DNA from: Adiantum capillus-veneris
Taxonomy: Eukaryota > Streptophyta > Polypodiopsida > Polypodiales > Pteridaceae
Direction of reading: 5' to 3'
Length of the DNA: 64,000 bases
NCBI GenBank assembly: GCA_014529385.2
Contig: CM043959.1
Span: 6,916,026 to 6,980,025 of the forward strand
The stretch's first letter is position 1; each line of letters opens with the position of its first letter. The translations under genes and the position numbers were made by a program. Shown piece after piece: positions 34,481-44,902 of this stretch. Under the pieces are notes generated by a model. It saw only the letters and a list, made by a program, of their open reading frames with translations, was not told the origin of the DNA and did no database searches.

Positions 34481-35385
34481 TCATTCTCAAGGGATTATCT
34501 GACTTTTTACCCCGATCCACGAAGGTGATTGAAATTTACTATCCTAATCCATGACACCCTAAACCTATATGATGTGCTAACCTCTACACCTAGCACATGA
34601 CCCTAGTGCTTTAATTATTAGCAAGCAAGGATTTTCCATGCCACACTAAAGATAGCAAGGCCATTGATGATTGGTTAACCAATGCAATCAAGTATTTTTA
34701 GGTATTGAAAGGAGATGGAGTTATAAAAACTTTAGAGCTCATGTATTTTCAATATTCTATTAGCTCAAAGGTAAGAATTAGTGTATCCAATATTCGAGCT
34801 ACATTTAAGAAACTCGTTTAGGATTTTTTCTTTGATAATGATTTTTTTAGTAAATCTGTGTACCTTTCACTGCTTGGGTTAACCTTGTAGCTTAGAGAAG
34901 TTTAGAGATTCGCTAAACTTGCTAATATTTAGGGTTTTTATACTCAACTATATCAATGGATAGCTCAATCAATTGATGACATATCGATCAATTAATCAAT
35001 TGATTGTGATAATTTATTAATCGACATGTAAGAACATATACGATCTTTTTAAAAATAGTGATGTGTGATCGTAAAATGCATTCACATAATATGGTTGAAC
35101 ATATCAGATGAAAAAAAATATTCATGTTTAATTAAATGTTTTGTAAATAACGTAATATGCAACCCAGGTAGTGCAAGGGAGAGAGAAAGGAGATCACAAT
35201 GCTTGATGTGCCCCTCGGATGAGCCGCATGAAGAAGCAAAAACTCTCACCTTGCCAAGGCAACCCTCTTTGGAGCCATGCTTACCTACTTTCATCTCAGT
35301 GCTTCCCTTGTATGTAAGGGCACCTTCACACAATCCATAAATGAGCATGCATAGCCATGAAAAAGCCATGATTGTTACCTACACT
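34481..35385. other. No recognised feature
   Basis: AT-rich sequence without a supported frame, to the left of the minus-strand primer binding site at 35386. It may be leader or internal sequence of element F, but nothing in it proves this. Confidence 0.45.
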
Positions 35386-35397
35386 GCTCTGATACCA
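35386..35397 (-). promoter_or_regulatory. Element F: primer binding site, tRNA-iMet type
   Basis: The minus strand reads TGGTATCAGAGC, one base from a TG/CA LTR edge. It is the same site as in the B and D elements but on the opposite strand. Confidence 0.8.
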
Positions 35398-35398
35398 T

Positions 35399-35939
35399 TG
35401 AAAGGCCAAGAGTCCTTTGAAGGTAATGACTAACACTCCTCCTAGCCATCCCTTCCCTGGTCCTATAGCCCTTAGCTTAGGAAGGCCCCCCATGCATTGT
35501 TTTTGTGTGGCCATGCCACTAGGTCATGCCCCCTTGTCCATGCTTAGGACCTTTGTCCTAAAAAATGAGGTTTTTGCCCTTGACATCTCTACAAGACTCT
35601 AGGGTAAAGGCACCAGCCTAAGCACCTTTAAGGTAGATCTCCAAGCGAGCAGCCTAGGGCAGTAAATCAACAAAGAATAGGTGCAAAAATGGGGAGGAAG
35701 AAGTCCTTTCTACTAGAATTCATTGAATTCCTTGAGGAGACTCATGGAGTTGTCCGACAACGATTTGTGTGTCCCAATGCAAAATTGTGCAAAACACATT
35801 TTGTATAAGCAAAAGCGCTCTTGGACCGGAATTCAATCTACGTTCTAGCGAATCGTAGGATTACACATTGGATAATATAGCCAATCTACCCACCCTCCTT
35901 CACATTCAAATAGGGGGTATTATCTTTCTAAAGTAAACA
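35399..35939 (-). mobile_element. Element F: LTR (541 bp)
   Basis: On the minus strand it begins TGTTTACTTTAG and ends GGCCTTTCA, next to the primer binding site. Both ends fit TG..CA. No gag or pol is recognisable to its left, so only a 5' LTR and part of the leader remain, or the internal region is unrecognisable. Confidence 0.65.
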
Positions 35940-36354
35940 TTGTCCAACTATTGGGAGACCTACTGGTCGAGTTTGCAAAACTCAATTAATTTTGCACCAA
36001 GATTCCGAGGGAATCTTGCAAACCTCAAAGCAAAAATTTTGCAGCCCTCATTCACGCGCAAAGCTTGCTCCCCTCGTCTCCCCATCAGCTTCATCAAACG
36101 TGTCCGGCACTTCTTGTCTCCCGTGCAAACGAACTCACCACCGTCATACGTCTGGACTTGAACGTTGATGTGCCCTACACCTCCTGCGCATAGTACAGCT
36201 CCATCGTTCTGCCCTAGTTGGCATCCTCCGTCTCCCATTCACCGCGGCCAGTGAACCACAACAAGAAGAAATTTGTCTCCCACCTCGAACCGCACAAAAA
36301 TTTGCATCTGTCTCCTCGCATGTCCTGACACATGCGATCCCTTCTTTCTCTACG

Positions 36355-36373
36355 TCTCTCTCTCTCCCCCTGC

Positions 36374-36429
<56 letters not shown>

Positions 36430-36524
36430 CACGCAACATGTCCAAAGCGTGCCTCACCACCCACTGCAGAGAAATGGTTTTGCTTACTCTCGACTCCACT
36501 CCCACAACAAGGACACACACACAG

Positions 36525-36555
<31 letters not shown>

Positions 36556-36590
36556 ACATCTACATTGTTGCATGCATACTTGCAAGGCTC

Positions 36591-36649
<59 letters not shown>

Positions 36650-36680
36650 CTATTCGATCCCTCTATCTCTTGCAAGGCTC

Positions 36681-36727
<47 letters not shown>

Positions 36728-36837
36728 CTATTCGATCCCTCTATCTCCTGCTATTCTTGATTCAGGCCATCTCTCTCCGCATTGGCACCTCCAGGTCTGC
36801 AGCATGACAATAAAAATGCCAATTTTCCCCCAACATT

Positions 36838-36890
<53 letters not shown>
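36355..36890. repeat. Microsatellite cluster with a duplicated (GA)n block
   Basis: (TC)n at 36377-36426 and 36839-36888, (AC)n at about 36519-36552, and (GA)n at 36594-36647 and 36685-36725. The two GA runs lie in two copies of a minisatellite unit, TGCAAGGCTCACGAAGAG..(GA)n..CGCCTATTCGATCCCTCTATCTC (about 36580-36671 and 36672-36750). Long Ser-Leu and Arg-Glu frames on both strands are artefacts of these runs. Confidence 0.92.
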
Positions 36891-37039
36891 CTTCGCGATC
36901 ACATCAACATATGTCGCTTTTCTTCTCTTACCCCCTCCACGTACGATTCTTGTGCGAACCCCTTTCTACCCCCTTTCTTTTTTTCATTGAGTTAACCTTT
37001 TATCCAAACTTTTACATAAGCATCTTTGGTGATTCCTTC

Positions 37040-37493
37040 TAAAAAGAAATAAAAAAGGTCGTTTTGGGCAACTACCTAGCGCTTTTGCCCTAGACCCACA
37101 TAATGGACTTTTGAGGGGAATAACACCATACTGAGGGTAAAAGCCCCAATTACGGGACAATTCCCAAAATAAGGCCGAACCTGAGCCCAATATATTATTA
37201 CGAGGTTGAACCTGAGGCAAGACGAGCCCGCTTGGGTAGTTGGACAGTTCGCAGTGACGTGTAATTATAAGGGGTATGAGACACCCGAAAACGGCCACGG
37301 GAGGGGACCCCCCACCTAGACACGTTAGCCTCACTCCACGCACTTGTGCACCGTGGGGACTCCACGCAAGGATCCCCAGGGCACGCTATGACCCTCCGTG
37401 AGTGCGGGGGAGCCTGAGGCTACGTGGGGCTAGGGACCCGGAACGCAAGACCCGCGAAACGCACCACGACCGCCGACCCATGGAACGCAACCA
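37040..37493. other. GC-rich island of unknown nature
   Basis: Abrupt change from AT-rich microsatellite flank to GC-rich sequence with many CpG. Its composition and its neighbour minisatellite suggest part of an LTR or a CpG-rich regulatory region. I recognise no coding region or RNA. Confidence 0.35.
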
Positions 37494-37770
37494 CGCCCGA
37501 GCCGGTCCCGTCCGAGCCGAGCCCCTTTGAAGGCAACTCGCCCGAGCCGGTCCCGTCCGAGCCGTCCGAGCCAGGCCCTCTTGAAGACAAAGCACCTCGC
37601 CCGAGCCGGTCCCGTCCGAGCCGGGCTCCCCTTGAAGACAAAGCACCTCGCCCGAGCCGGTCCTGTCCGAGCCGGGCCCCTGAGCCGGTCTCGTCCGAGC
37701 CAGGCCCCTTGAAGGCAAACGCACCTTGACCCGAGCCGGTCCCGTCCGAGCCGGGCCCTTTTCTCCGCAA
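37494..37770. repeat. GC-rich minisatellite, about five units
   Basis: Units of about 45-75 bp share CCCGAGCCGGTCCCGTCCGA followed by GCC(G/A)GGCCCC.TTGAAG.CAAA. Because the units lack A/T-rich codons, all six frames are open across it, giving Gly-Ser-Asp-Gly and Pro-Ser-Arg repeat 'proteins' that should not be annotated. Confidence 0.9.
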
Positions 37771-38474
37771 GCTTCCGCAAACGCGCCCACCACGCTTCTC
37801 TGCATTGACGGCCCAACTCCCGGGTCGTCACAGTAATGCTTTCATCGGCTGCGACTAGAGTTCAAGCCCGTCTTTTTCTCTGTCCGCTTTCTCGCCCAAG
37901 GTGTTTCCTGCTACAAGGGCACTTTTTTTTTGCACTTTGATTTTGTAATCTCGCTCGTGATGCTTGAAATCTCAGTCGGGTCTATCATCACTTCTTTTGC
38001 AAGTAGGCCATCTCCTCAGCTACAGGTTGCGCCATTCTGCGCTCGAAATTTACAATATAGCTCCAGAATTCAATTGGACAATTTCTACTTCCTTAACGTG
38101 AGGCTTTTACCCTAAGTGACTGTATAAAGGAAACGCAAATAGGGTGGCTACATAACAATTGTCATTTGTGCGAGTTCGAAGGTGTAGACCATCAAAATTA
38201 ATACTCTAGCTATCGATGGCACTTGAAACACTAATAAGATTTCCCCACACAGCATGAGGTAACTTGTAACACTAGGAAAAAGAGACTTTTGATGTGACAA
38301 CTCCCCACAGAATTACATACACACACAAAGGGGGAGGGGGTAAGAAGGCAATTTCTAATTGCGCCCAGTTAGTGGAGGGGGAGGGGAGGGATAACTCATA
38401 ATATTTTTATCCCCTTTGTGTGGGGCCACCCTAAGAGAACAATGGTTGTGATGAGCAAATCACAACATAACCAC

Positions 38475-38515
38475 CTAATGCGATACTACTACTGGCTGTA
38501 GTAGTATCGCATTAG
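38475..38515. repeat. Perfect 18-bp inverted repeat with 5-nt loop
   Basis: CTAATGCGATACTACTAC (38475-38492), loop TGGCT, then the exact reverse complement at 38498-38515. It is a strong hairpin in AT-rich non-coding sequence. The sequence TACTGGCTGTA recurs about 30 bp further on. It might be a transposon end, a terminator-like hairpin or a small-RNA precursor stem, although 18 bp is short for plant pre-miRNA. Confidence 0.9.
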
Positions 38516-38575
38516 AAATGTGTGCCAACTTACTGGCTGTATCTTAATGTTACATTAATTAATTAGCAAGATTCC

Positions 38576-38866
38576 ATGTTTTCTTATGTGAGTTTAGAGG
38601 AAGTGGATAGCTTGGCTTTGTTCACACGGAAAGCATATCTTGAGATCACGAAAGACAAAAGCATAACGATTTGTCACGTTAACGTCGATTTTGAACATAA
38701 TCAACAAATCGTAGAGGAAATGGATAGCTTAGCCTTGTTCACGCGGAAAGCATATCTCAAGATTACGAAAGATATAACCCTAACGTTTTGTTATGTTGAC
38801 ATCGATTTTAAACATAATCAGCAAATTGCATCAAGACATAAGCTCAGGAATACATGCTGGGAGTAA
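38576..38866 (+). CDS. Possible ORF with two tandem 39-codon repeats
   Basis: A 96-codon frame (MFSYVSLEEVDSLALFTRK..) contains two consecutive repeats of exactly 117 bp (from 38600 and 38717). They share DSLALFTRKAYL, ITKD, a VDFEHNQQI-like end and a conserved Cys. The repeats differ in about twenty codons, eight of them synonymous, mostly by transitions, with no indel. Keeping the frame is suggestive of past coding but not proof. I recognise no family. It may be an exon of a longer gene or a duplicated non-coding fragment. Confidence 0.35.
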   Translation: MFSYVSLEEVDSLALFTRKAYLEITKDKSITICHVNVDFEHNQQIVEEMDSLALFTRKAYLKITKDITLTFCYVDIDFKHNQQIASRHKLRNTCWE

Positions 38867-38971
38867 ATAACCAAAATGGATGTACATATTTAGCACTAAA
38901 TAACAAAGATCCACACCAGCACAGCAGGTGTCCAGACTGTGGTCACAAAAACGCCGGCAGATGTTGACGAT

Positions 38972-40647
38972 CTAGTTGACAAGATGCCTGTTTAGCAAGT
39001 TCGCAAGCCTGCATAGGAGTGCATTCAGCTTGCTGAGCTGTGTTTTCAACTTTGATACTTCAGTACACAGCACTGAGATTTGCTCCTCTAGCTTGGAAAC
39101 CTGGATATCAGCGACATTTGTTTCACGTTCATCGATTGCGTCTTTTAATCTATCTATTGCATCCAGGACATCAGATCGAAGAGCTCGATAACCCTCTGAT
39201 TGATTCCTAGAGACCTCGTGCAAAATTACTGTCACCATCTCCTCGACCTTGTCCAATCGTGGATCTTGAATTTCATCCAATGACTCGTCTACTTGCGTCT
39301 CTGTCATTGTGTCCACCAAGTTCATTTTCCTGGTCCATTTTACCCTGCATTCACAGAATAGAAACTTTTAGTCTCATCAAATGCAACAAATAGAAGCAAT
39401 TACAATGAACTAGAAATACATTGTATCATGCAACTGTTGTGACGCCAACACTATGCACCAATGGGATGTACTCATCGCCTATTTGCGGACTCCCTCCGTC
39501 GCTATCATCATCCCTATCATTGCGGTTTTGTTCACTATAGTTATCTTCGTGAATAGTTCGCACGCTCGCTGGACTGTTGAGAACATGTTTGATAGTTAGC
39601 AAAGTGCAAAATCAAAATCATTCCTATGCATATTCATGAGCATACCTCTCAATTCCTTGCCAGCGGGAGTGGAACCAGTCGGCACGTGGGTGAGTTGTAC
39701 TATACTCATCGTTGTTGATGAAGATACTAGCGACATCTTGGTAGGTTGTGGTTGATGGATAAACCATGCATCTCCAAAGAGCTTTTGTCTTGCCTAATTG
39801 CATCCCCCGGCCTTGGTAAGGTGTCACCCACGCCGATGACGGATAATATTTCCCAATTTTTAGCATCTTGTGCACAGTCGACAAGAAATCGTTTCCCAGT
39901 GGATGTCCCAATCTAAACTTCCAGAACATATATGTCCTATCAAATATATTTGCAGGCGTCAAACAGACTTTTTTCTTCAAGTCGTCACCGCCATACAAGC
40001 TGTACAACTCTATTCCCTTGTTAATCTCATCTGCATGAATATTGTGCATCACGACTCAAAAATACGACTGGTCTTGGTCCTTCAAGCAGTAGCCAAGCAT
40101 ACCCTCGAAGGTATGCATATTACGTTGTTTCAAAGCACGGCAAAGCACCATCCCACCAGGCAAAGCCTTATCCCAGCTCAAGTACTGTTTCACTTTCCTA
40201 TTTGCTGCAACCAAGGAGCTAGTCCAAAGCGGCATTACCATCTGGAAGTGCAAGTGAAAAAGAGTGCCGCCTCTTTCAACAGCACAAAGACCAGCAGTTG
40301 TCTCCCTTTCGAGGAATGCATGAATAGAAGCTAACAAGGCCACATCAATATCGCAACCCCCTACAGATACCGTGACACTAACCTCCATGACCCTAGAGCT
40401 TTTCGGCTTCTCAACCCTTCCTACTACTAGCTGGCAATGACTGCCTTTTTCGTTTTTTTGATACATTGCCCCCAGTTGCGTGCTCTCTGCAGCGGGCCTC
40501 TACATTCCCCTCACTTGCGTGCTCTCTGCAGCGGGCCTCTACATTCCTCTCACTTGCGTGCTGTCTGCAGCGGGCCTCTGCCTTGAGGCGAACCATAGGC
40601 CTTTGCATCAAACAACAAGATGCAGCACAATACAAACACAACAGCAC
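38972..40647 (-). pseudogene. Spliced Rep-like (HUH endonuclease signature) gene with C-terminal coiled coil
   Basis: Proposed exons: about 40647-39646, 39573-39472 and 39344-38972. Introns (39645-39574 and 39471-39345) have GT..AG ends and keep the frame. The N-terminal part has three short repeats (EARCREHASEGN-type) and a basic KKRKR segment. The core has an HUH motif (FHLHFQ, HLH at 40248-40256) preceded by VERGG. A Tyr motif, GYCLKD, follows at 40077-40094, about 55 residues later. The spacing and order fit Rep-class HUH endonucleases, which nick single-stranded DNA through the Tyr. The last exon is a coiled coil (VSKLEEQISVLCTEVSKLK). Damage: an in-frame TGA at 40056-40058 right after the Tyr motif, and a frame change near 40465 at a run of seven A. 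The family assignment is inference from motifs. Confidence 0.55.
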
Positions 40648-40810
40648 GCTCTCAGCCTATTGACTTCAATTCACCAGACAATCCACACCATAAACAAAAA
40701 AGCACAGCAGATCTTACCTCCTCCTGGTTAGATTCAACAGCCACTTGCGTGCGCAGAGAAAAGGGACTGAACCAGGTCGCGAGCACTACTCAGTAAAAAT
40801 ATCCGGCATC

Positions 40811-40819
40811 TTATAAAAT
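40811..40819 (-). promoter_or_regulatory. Possible TATA box for the Rep-like gene
   Basis: The minus strand reads CATTTTATAAGATG about 165 bp upstream of the first coding codon. A possible 5' UTR intron lies between (donor GGAGGTAAGA near 40715, acceptor TCAATAG near 40663). Position and motif only. Confidence 0.3.
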
Positions 40820-41306
40820 GACCATACACACGCGAATCTGTCCACCAGTAACTGCCGCCAGCTGTCCTAACACACGCCAGATCGCCTGGGTCGCCTCTGA
40901 TTTGCTTCCTGAAGTTTGCTTGGCATCTAGACAGATTCGCATTAATCCCAGCAGGAAAAACCCGTTTTGGGGACCTACTGCGTATGATTGTGTCTCATTT
41001 GCAAGGTTGCTAAACTCCTTCCTCATTTCAAGCTTTTTACCAACAAGTAGGAAACTTCATAGTATGTATGCCGACGAATCCGCTAACATAATATGGCGGA
41101 AGGGGGAGCCCTTTACACGTGTTGTAATCTGTGACCTGAAGGCTAAAGTCCAAAACAAAAACAAGCCCCTTGCACGCAATAAAGAGGGAGAGAGGGGGAG
41201 AGAGAGAGAAGCCGCCGAAGGCGGCCAATCGTACTAGTGATGAGAACGTAGAGAGGCAAGACTTTTACGCCCATTTACTTGACCGCAATAAAGAGAAGGA
41301 TGTATG

Positions 41307-41585
41307 TCCTAATTATCTATTATCTAATAAGAGTCGGGTCATCGCACCTAGGAGTGGGGGGAGGGGGGGAAGATATTCACCATTTTCAGTCCTAATTATC
41401 TATTATCTATTACCTGATATTAGATAAGAACTGGATCGCACCTGAGATGAGTGGGGGAAGCAGGCCCGAGAGCAGTGGGGGGAGCAGAGGGAAGATATTG
41501 GCCATTTTCAATCCTAATTACCTATTGTTTATTGCCTAGTAAGAATCGGATTGCACCCGAGGGGGAAGATATTCGCCATTTTCAG
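41307..41585 (+). repeat. Three diverged tandem units
   Basis: Units 41307-41389, 41390-41511 and 41512-41585 share TCCTAATTA.CTATT at the start and GAAGATATT..CCATTTTCA at the end. They differ by internal gaps (83, 122 and 74 bp). Non-coding. Confidence 0.85.
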
Positions 41586-42530
41586 AAACTCCAAAAACAT
41601 TTGCAAAAAATCTGAATGCTCCTACTAACCCTGCTATCATTTTGAAAAAGGGAGGGATTAAGTGAGGGTTAAGGACAAGCTGCTTCCTCCACCAACGTAG
41701 GAATTTGTGAGCCAATCAAAGCAAAGCACACGAGCTGGTCCCTGTTTTGGTGGTCTTTTTTTGCGTCGGAAGGAGGCTGGGTGCGACTCTGTGCATTCTA
41801 CTCCCCCGCCCCAACCCACTAACCTGGGTGCAACCCGGCTCTAACGTCGAGGAAGGATAGCCAATCCCCAAAGTAGGTAGAAGCTATGAAACAATCGCCA
41901 GTATGGGTTTGGTGTCATAGTTACCTGGTCTTAAATTCAAACCTTCCCAATAAGGTATGCCATAATATATCTCGCACCGAGATTGTCTCTCTCTCACATC
42001 CGGTAGGCTAGCGTCTTGATTCGCAATATGCAAGTCCTGAAGGCCACTTGACGAAAGCCGAAACGTGTACGTGTGCATTGGAGGGGTGCTAGTCATCATG
42101 TTGAGATAAAATGGAAACGAGCTACAATCCCGCTTCATTTGAGATTTTTTTTAAAAGAAAAATAAATAAATTTTAGCTTTCAATTCAAATTTGAATCCTA
42201 GAATGCCTCCTTTGTCAAGACTTACTAATTATAATGGCCCTTCCTTAATGATAAGGATGTGCTTGCGCGTCAATTAATTAGCCGCTGGCGCAAACGGGTA
42301 ATAACGTGTTAAGCTTGCCAGGTACAATTATTACCCAGTTTTGTTTAGATTGATGTGTCGCATTCCTCTTAATTAAACAATTATTAGTGATATATTAATA
42401 TAGCTCTAGCGCCTAATCTCGGTTTTCGGCTGCTATTTGATCTAATCTTTTTACGATTATATTGACAAAATATCTATTTTCTTTTCTGTTACGTCTCTAA
42501 AATATATTGCAGCAGATAAAGCGAGCTTCC
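41586..42530. other. Intergenic, AT-rich; possible upstream region of the 42531 gene
   Basis: No supported coding frame. An acceptor-like TTGCAGCAG at about 42507-42515 is followed in frame by IKRAS before the proposed ATG at 42531. The gene could therefore have further upstream exons that I cannot define. Confidence 0.45.
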
Positions 42531-43874
42531 ATGGGAGCAAATAATATTGAAGAGGACGGCTACAAGGGCTACTGTGTGGTCAGTCTTCCAAATCAAGTGA
42601 GTTTGACACTTATAAACCCTGGAGTTTTTGGAAAAGAAGATTAACAATTGCAAACTTGTAAGTCCACGCAGACCTGCGGCAGCGCTAGCTCCATGAATTC
42701 TATCAAGGCATGCACAATATATATGAGGCTGTTACACGCATGCATGCATACCTGATTATAATGGATCAACTCTAATTATATCATGGACATATAATTATAA
42801 TATATGCATGCATGGTGTTCTTGCATATATATCACGTGCAAGATTGCATCTTCTTAAATTAAAAAATTACTGTGCACATTGTTCTCTACAAGCAGGTGGC
42901 AGATATCGAAGACCATTCAAGCAAGAGGCGGGCATCCGGAGTTTTTGAAGATGTCGCGTCTTGCTGTATAGTCATCACCCATAGTTGCTTGGGCAAATTG
43001 ACAAGCTTGCCATTCCCAATGGGTGACATAATGGAAGCTGTAGAGGAGGCGGTGGTGCCAATTGAAAGATTTACCTTGCGCTTGCTCACTGCCTTGGATG
43101 ACCAGGTTATATATTTTCATACAGAGCCTAATTTGACGAATATCGGTTGCCTTGGCCTGATCAAATTAGTCTACCTGCGTCCATCTCTTATAAGCTTATG
43201 AAACTTTGCAGATTTACGGAATTATTATGAGGATAGAAGGGTCCATCACAAGCGCATCAGAAAAGTCGACTCTTGTCCTCAGGCTAGTGCGTGAGCGCGG
43301 TGTTCTTGGAATGTCTGCTGACTTTTGGGTGCAACACGAAGTGTCGATAAGAGAGTGGCTGCAAAGGACAATTGATTTTGTGGACACCATTCCATTGATT
43401 GGTGTAGCCACCCCCTTTGTATGCACAGTCTCAGCCCCATCAATGAATGCAATGTCCGATTGGCTTGTAGGGCACAGCCAATCCCAGGATAAGGCAATCC
43501 AATTTCATCACAAGATGTCGGACAAAATGGAAGCGGTGTACTCCCAGGATCTCTTAAGTATCAGAAATGCAATTAAGGATGCCAAAGAGGATGAAGCGAC
43601 AAAGGCCATGAGTGCGCCGCCGAAGGACACAGAGGAAGGGAACTTACAGGCGAAGGGAGTGAAAGAAGAGGAAATTGTTGAAGCAAAGGACAAAGAAGTT
43701 ACTGACGAGCAAAGTGATGGTAGTGAAGTTAGTGCCGTGCTTGACATGATAGACTCAGGATGGCTCCTCGGCTCGGGAGGGGCAATCTCGCCAAGGGCTC
43801 ATGTTGTGGCTGCGGCTGCCGATCCCAAGAAGCAAGCTAGTTCAAAAAAGAAGAGAGGTATATTAAGGCGCTAA
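42531..43874 (+). CDS. Three-exon gene, 312-residue protein of unknown function
   Basis: Exons 42531-42596, 42896-43105 and 43212-43874; introns start GTGAGT and GTTATA and end GCAG. All junctions are phase 0, and the joined frame runs 312 codons from ATG to TAA without a stop. The protein starts MGANNIEEDGYKGYCVVSLP. The middle includes FEDVASCCIVITHS and a predicted helix EAVEEAVVPIERFTLRLL. Exon 3 has RLVRERGVLGMSADFWVQH and a hydrophobic stretch (FVDTIPLIGVATPFVCTV). The final ~100 residues are Glu/Lys-rich and probably disordered, ending in a basic KKQASSKKKRGILRR that could be a nuclear signal. I do not recognise the family. It is the most intact gene in the window and lies divergent to the Rep-like gene 1.9 kb away. 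Confidence 0.7.
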
Positions 43875-44497
43875 TTTTGCAAATAAGCTTGAAAGTTAGA
43901 TTTTCTGCATAGATTAACTAGGGAGGACGGTTAACTACACAGTGATTTTTGATCTATATATGTGAACATGAAGCTTATATGTACAAGTTTAATGGCATTT
44001 TTTTTATCATCACTTGGAAAAGAGCTTGAATCATCAAATAATTGTGTATTAGATAGAGTCGAGGCTTTGCCTGCCCATTACAAACATTGCTGTGATGCAT
44101 GCATGTAATTAGTTAACAATCACTAATACATATTTGGGTATTAGTCTATTTATATGCACACACAATAAATAACAATCACTACGTTAAAAACCGACTACTA
44201 ATAAGTATGTAGGGTCAGTTCTGGAAAAAGCAGTTTCAAAGTGGTATCTTGATCAGATTTAAGTGGGTAGTTTTATGTAGGGTCGGTTCTGGAAAAAGCA
44301 GTTTTTAAGTGGTGGGTGGTTTTTCTTTTTTTTGAAACTGGCGGCAGGTTCCAGAGAGTTTCCAATGTCGGTGTCTTGCCAATAGCGCCAGGTGGCTCGG
44401 GAAGCCTCTTTCAAGGGCGACGCGACGGCTGGCTTGGGCGGTGTAGCCGACCTCCCTCTCACACCAGCGGGGCGTAGCAGGGCGTGGCTGGAGCAGG

Positions 44498-44531
<34 letters not shown>

Positions 44532-44832
44532 AGCTTGTCTTTGGAAAGAAGGGAAGGCTGTGGACAACCGACCTATCTCTCTCTGACTCTCTTATGCGCG
44601 CTCGACACCATCGTCTCTGCCTGTCTGTTGCACGTGACCAGATCTCTCTCTCTCTCTCATTCTCTCTCTCTCTCTCTTCACAAAGCAAGCTCTGTCCTGA
44701 GAGGAATGTATTGTTGAGGGGAGTAACACTGGGTCCTGCAGGTCAAGGCTATGTCGATAGGTGAGGTAGGGGCGTGGGTAGATGAGGACGTGTGTGAGTA
44801 GGTTGGCATCCATGATTGAGTCGGCAAAGCCT

Positions 44833-44874
<42 letters not shown>

Positions 44875-44902
44875 ATACCTGCGTGTAGGAGGGGAGAGTT
44901 GT
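43875..44902. repeat. Short tandem duplication and (TC)n runs, otherwise non-coding
   Basis: TGTAGGGTC.GTTCTGGAAAAAGCAGTTT occurs at 44208 and 44276, a 68-bp step. (TC)n runs lie at 44499-44530, 44641-44678 and 44834-44870. No gene is supported; the Ser-Leu and Arg-Glu frames are repeat artefacts. Confidence 0.75.

Noticed and set aside
35065-35369. Frames of 91-95 codons on both strands near element F
   Set aside because: Mutually overlapping, no domain, and located in the presumed leader of an LTR element.
36144-37042. Long frames up to 240 codons over the 36-37 kb microsatellites
   Set aside because: Same cause: dinucleotide runs without stop codons, with no conserved non-repeat part.
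37386-37831. Overlapping frames of 100-140 codons on both strands rich in Gly, Ser, Arg and Pro
   Set aside because: A GC-rich minisatellite without stop codons; all frames are open and none has a separate coding signature.
39870-40334. Plus-strand 154-codon frame over the Rep-like gene
   Set aside because: The minus strand has the HUH and Tyr motifs, introns and basic segment; the plus frame shows no domain.
38972-40647. Integrated plant virus Rep (CRESS-DNA type)
   Set aside because: Possible on motifs, but the introns, N-terminal repeats and coiled-coil exon are not viral features and no capsid gene or replication origin nonanucleotide is seen. A cellular or transposon Rep is the simpler reading; not excluded.
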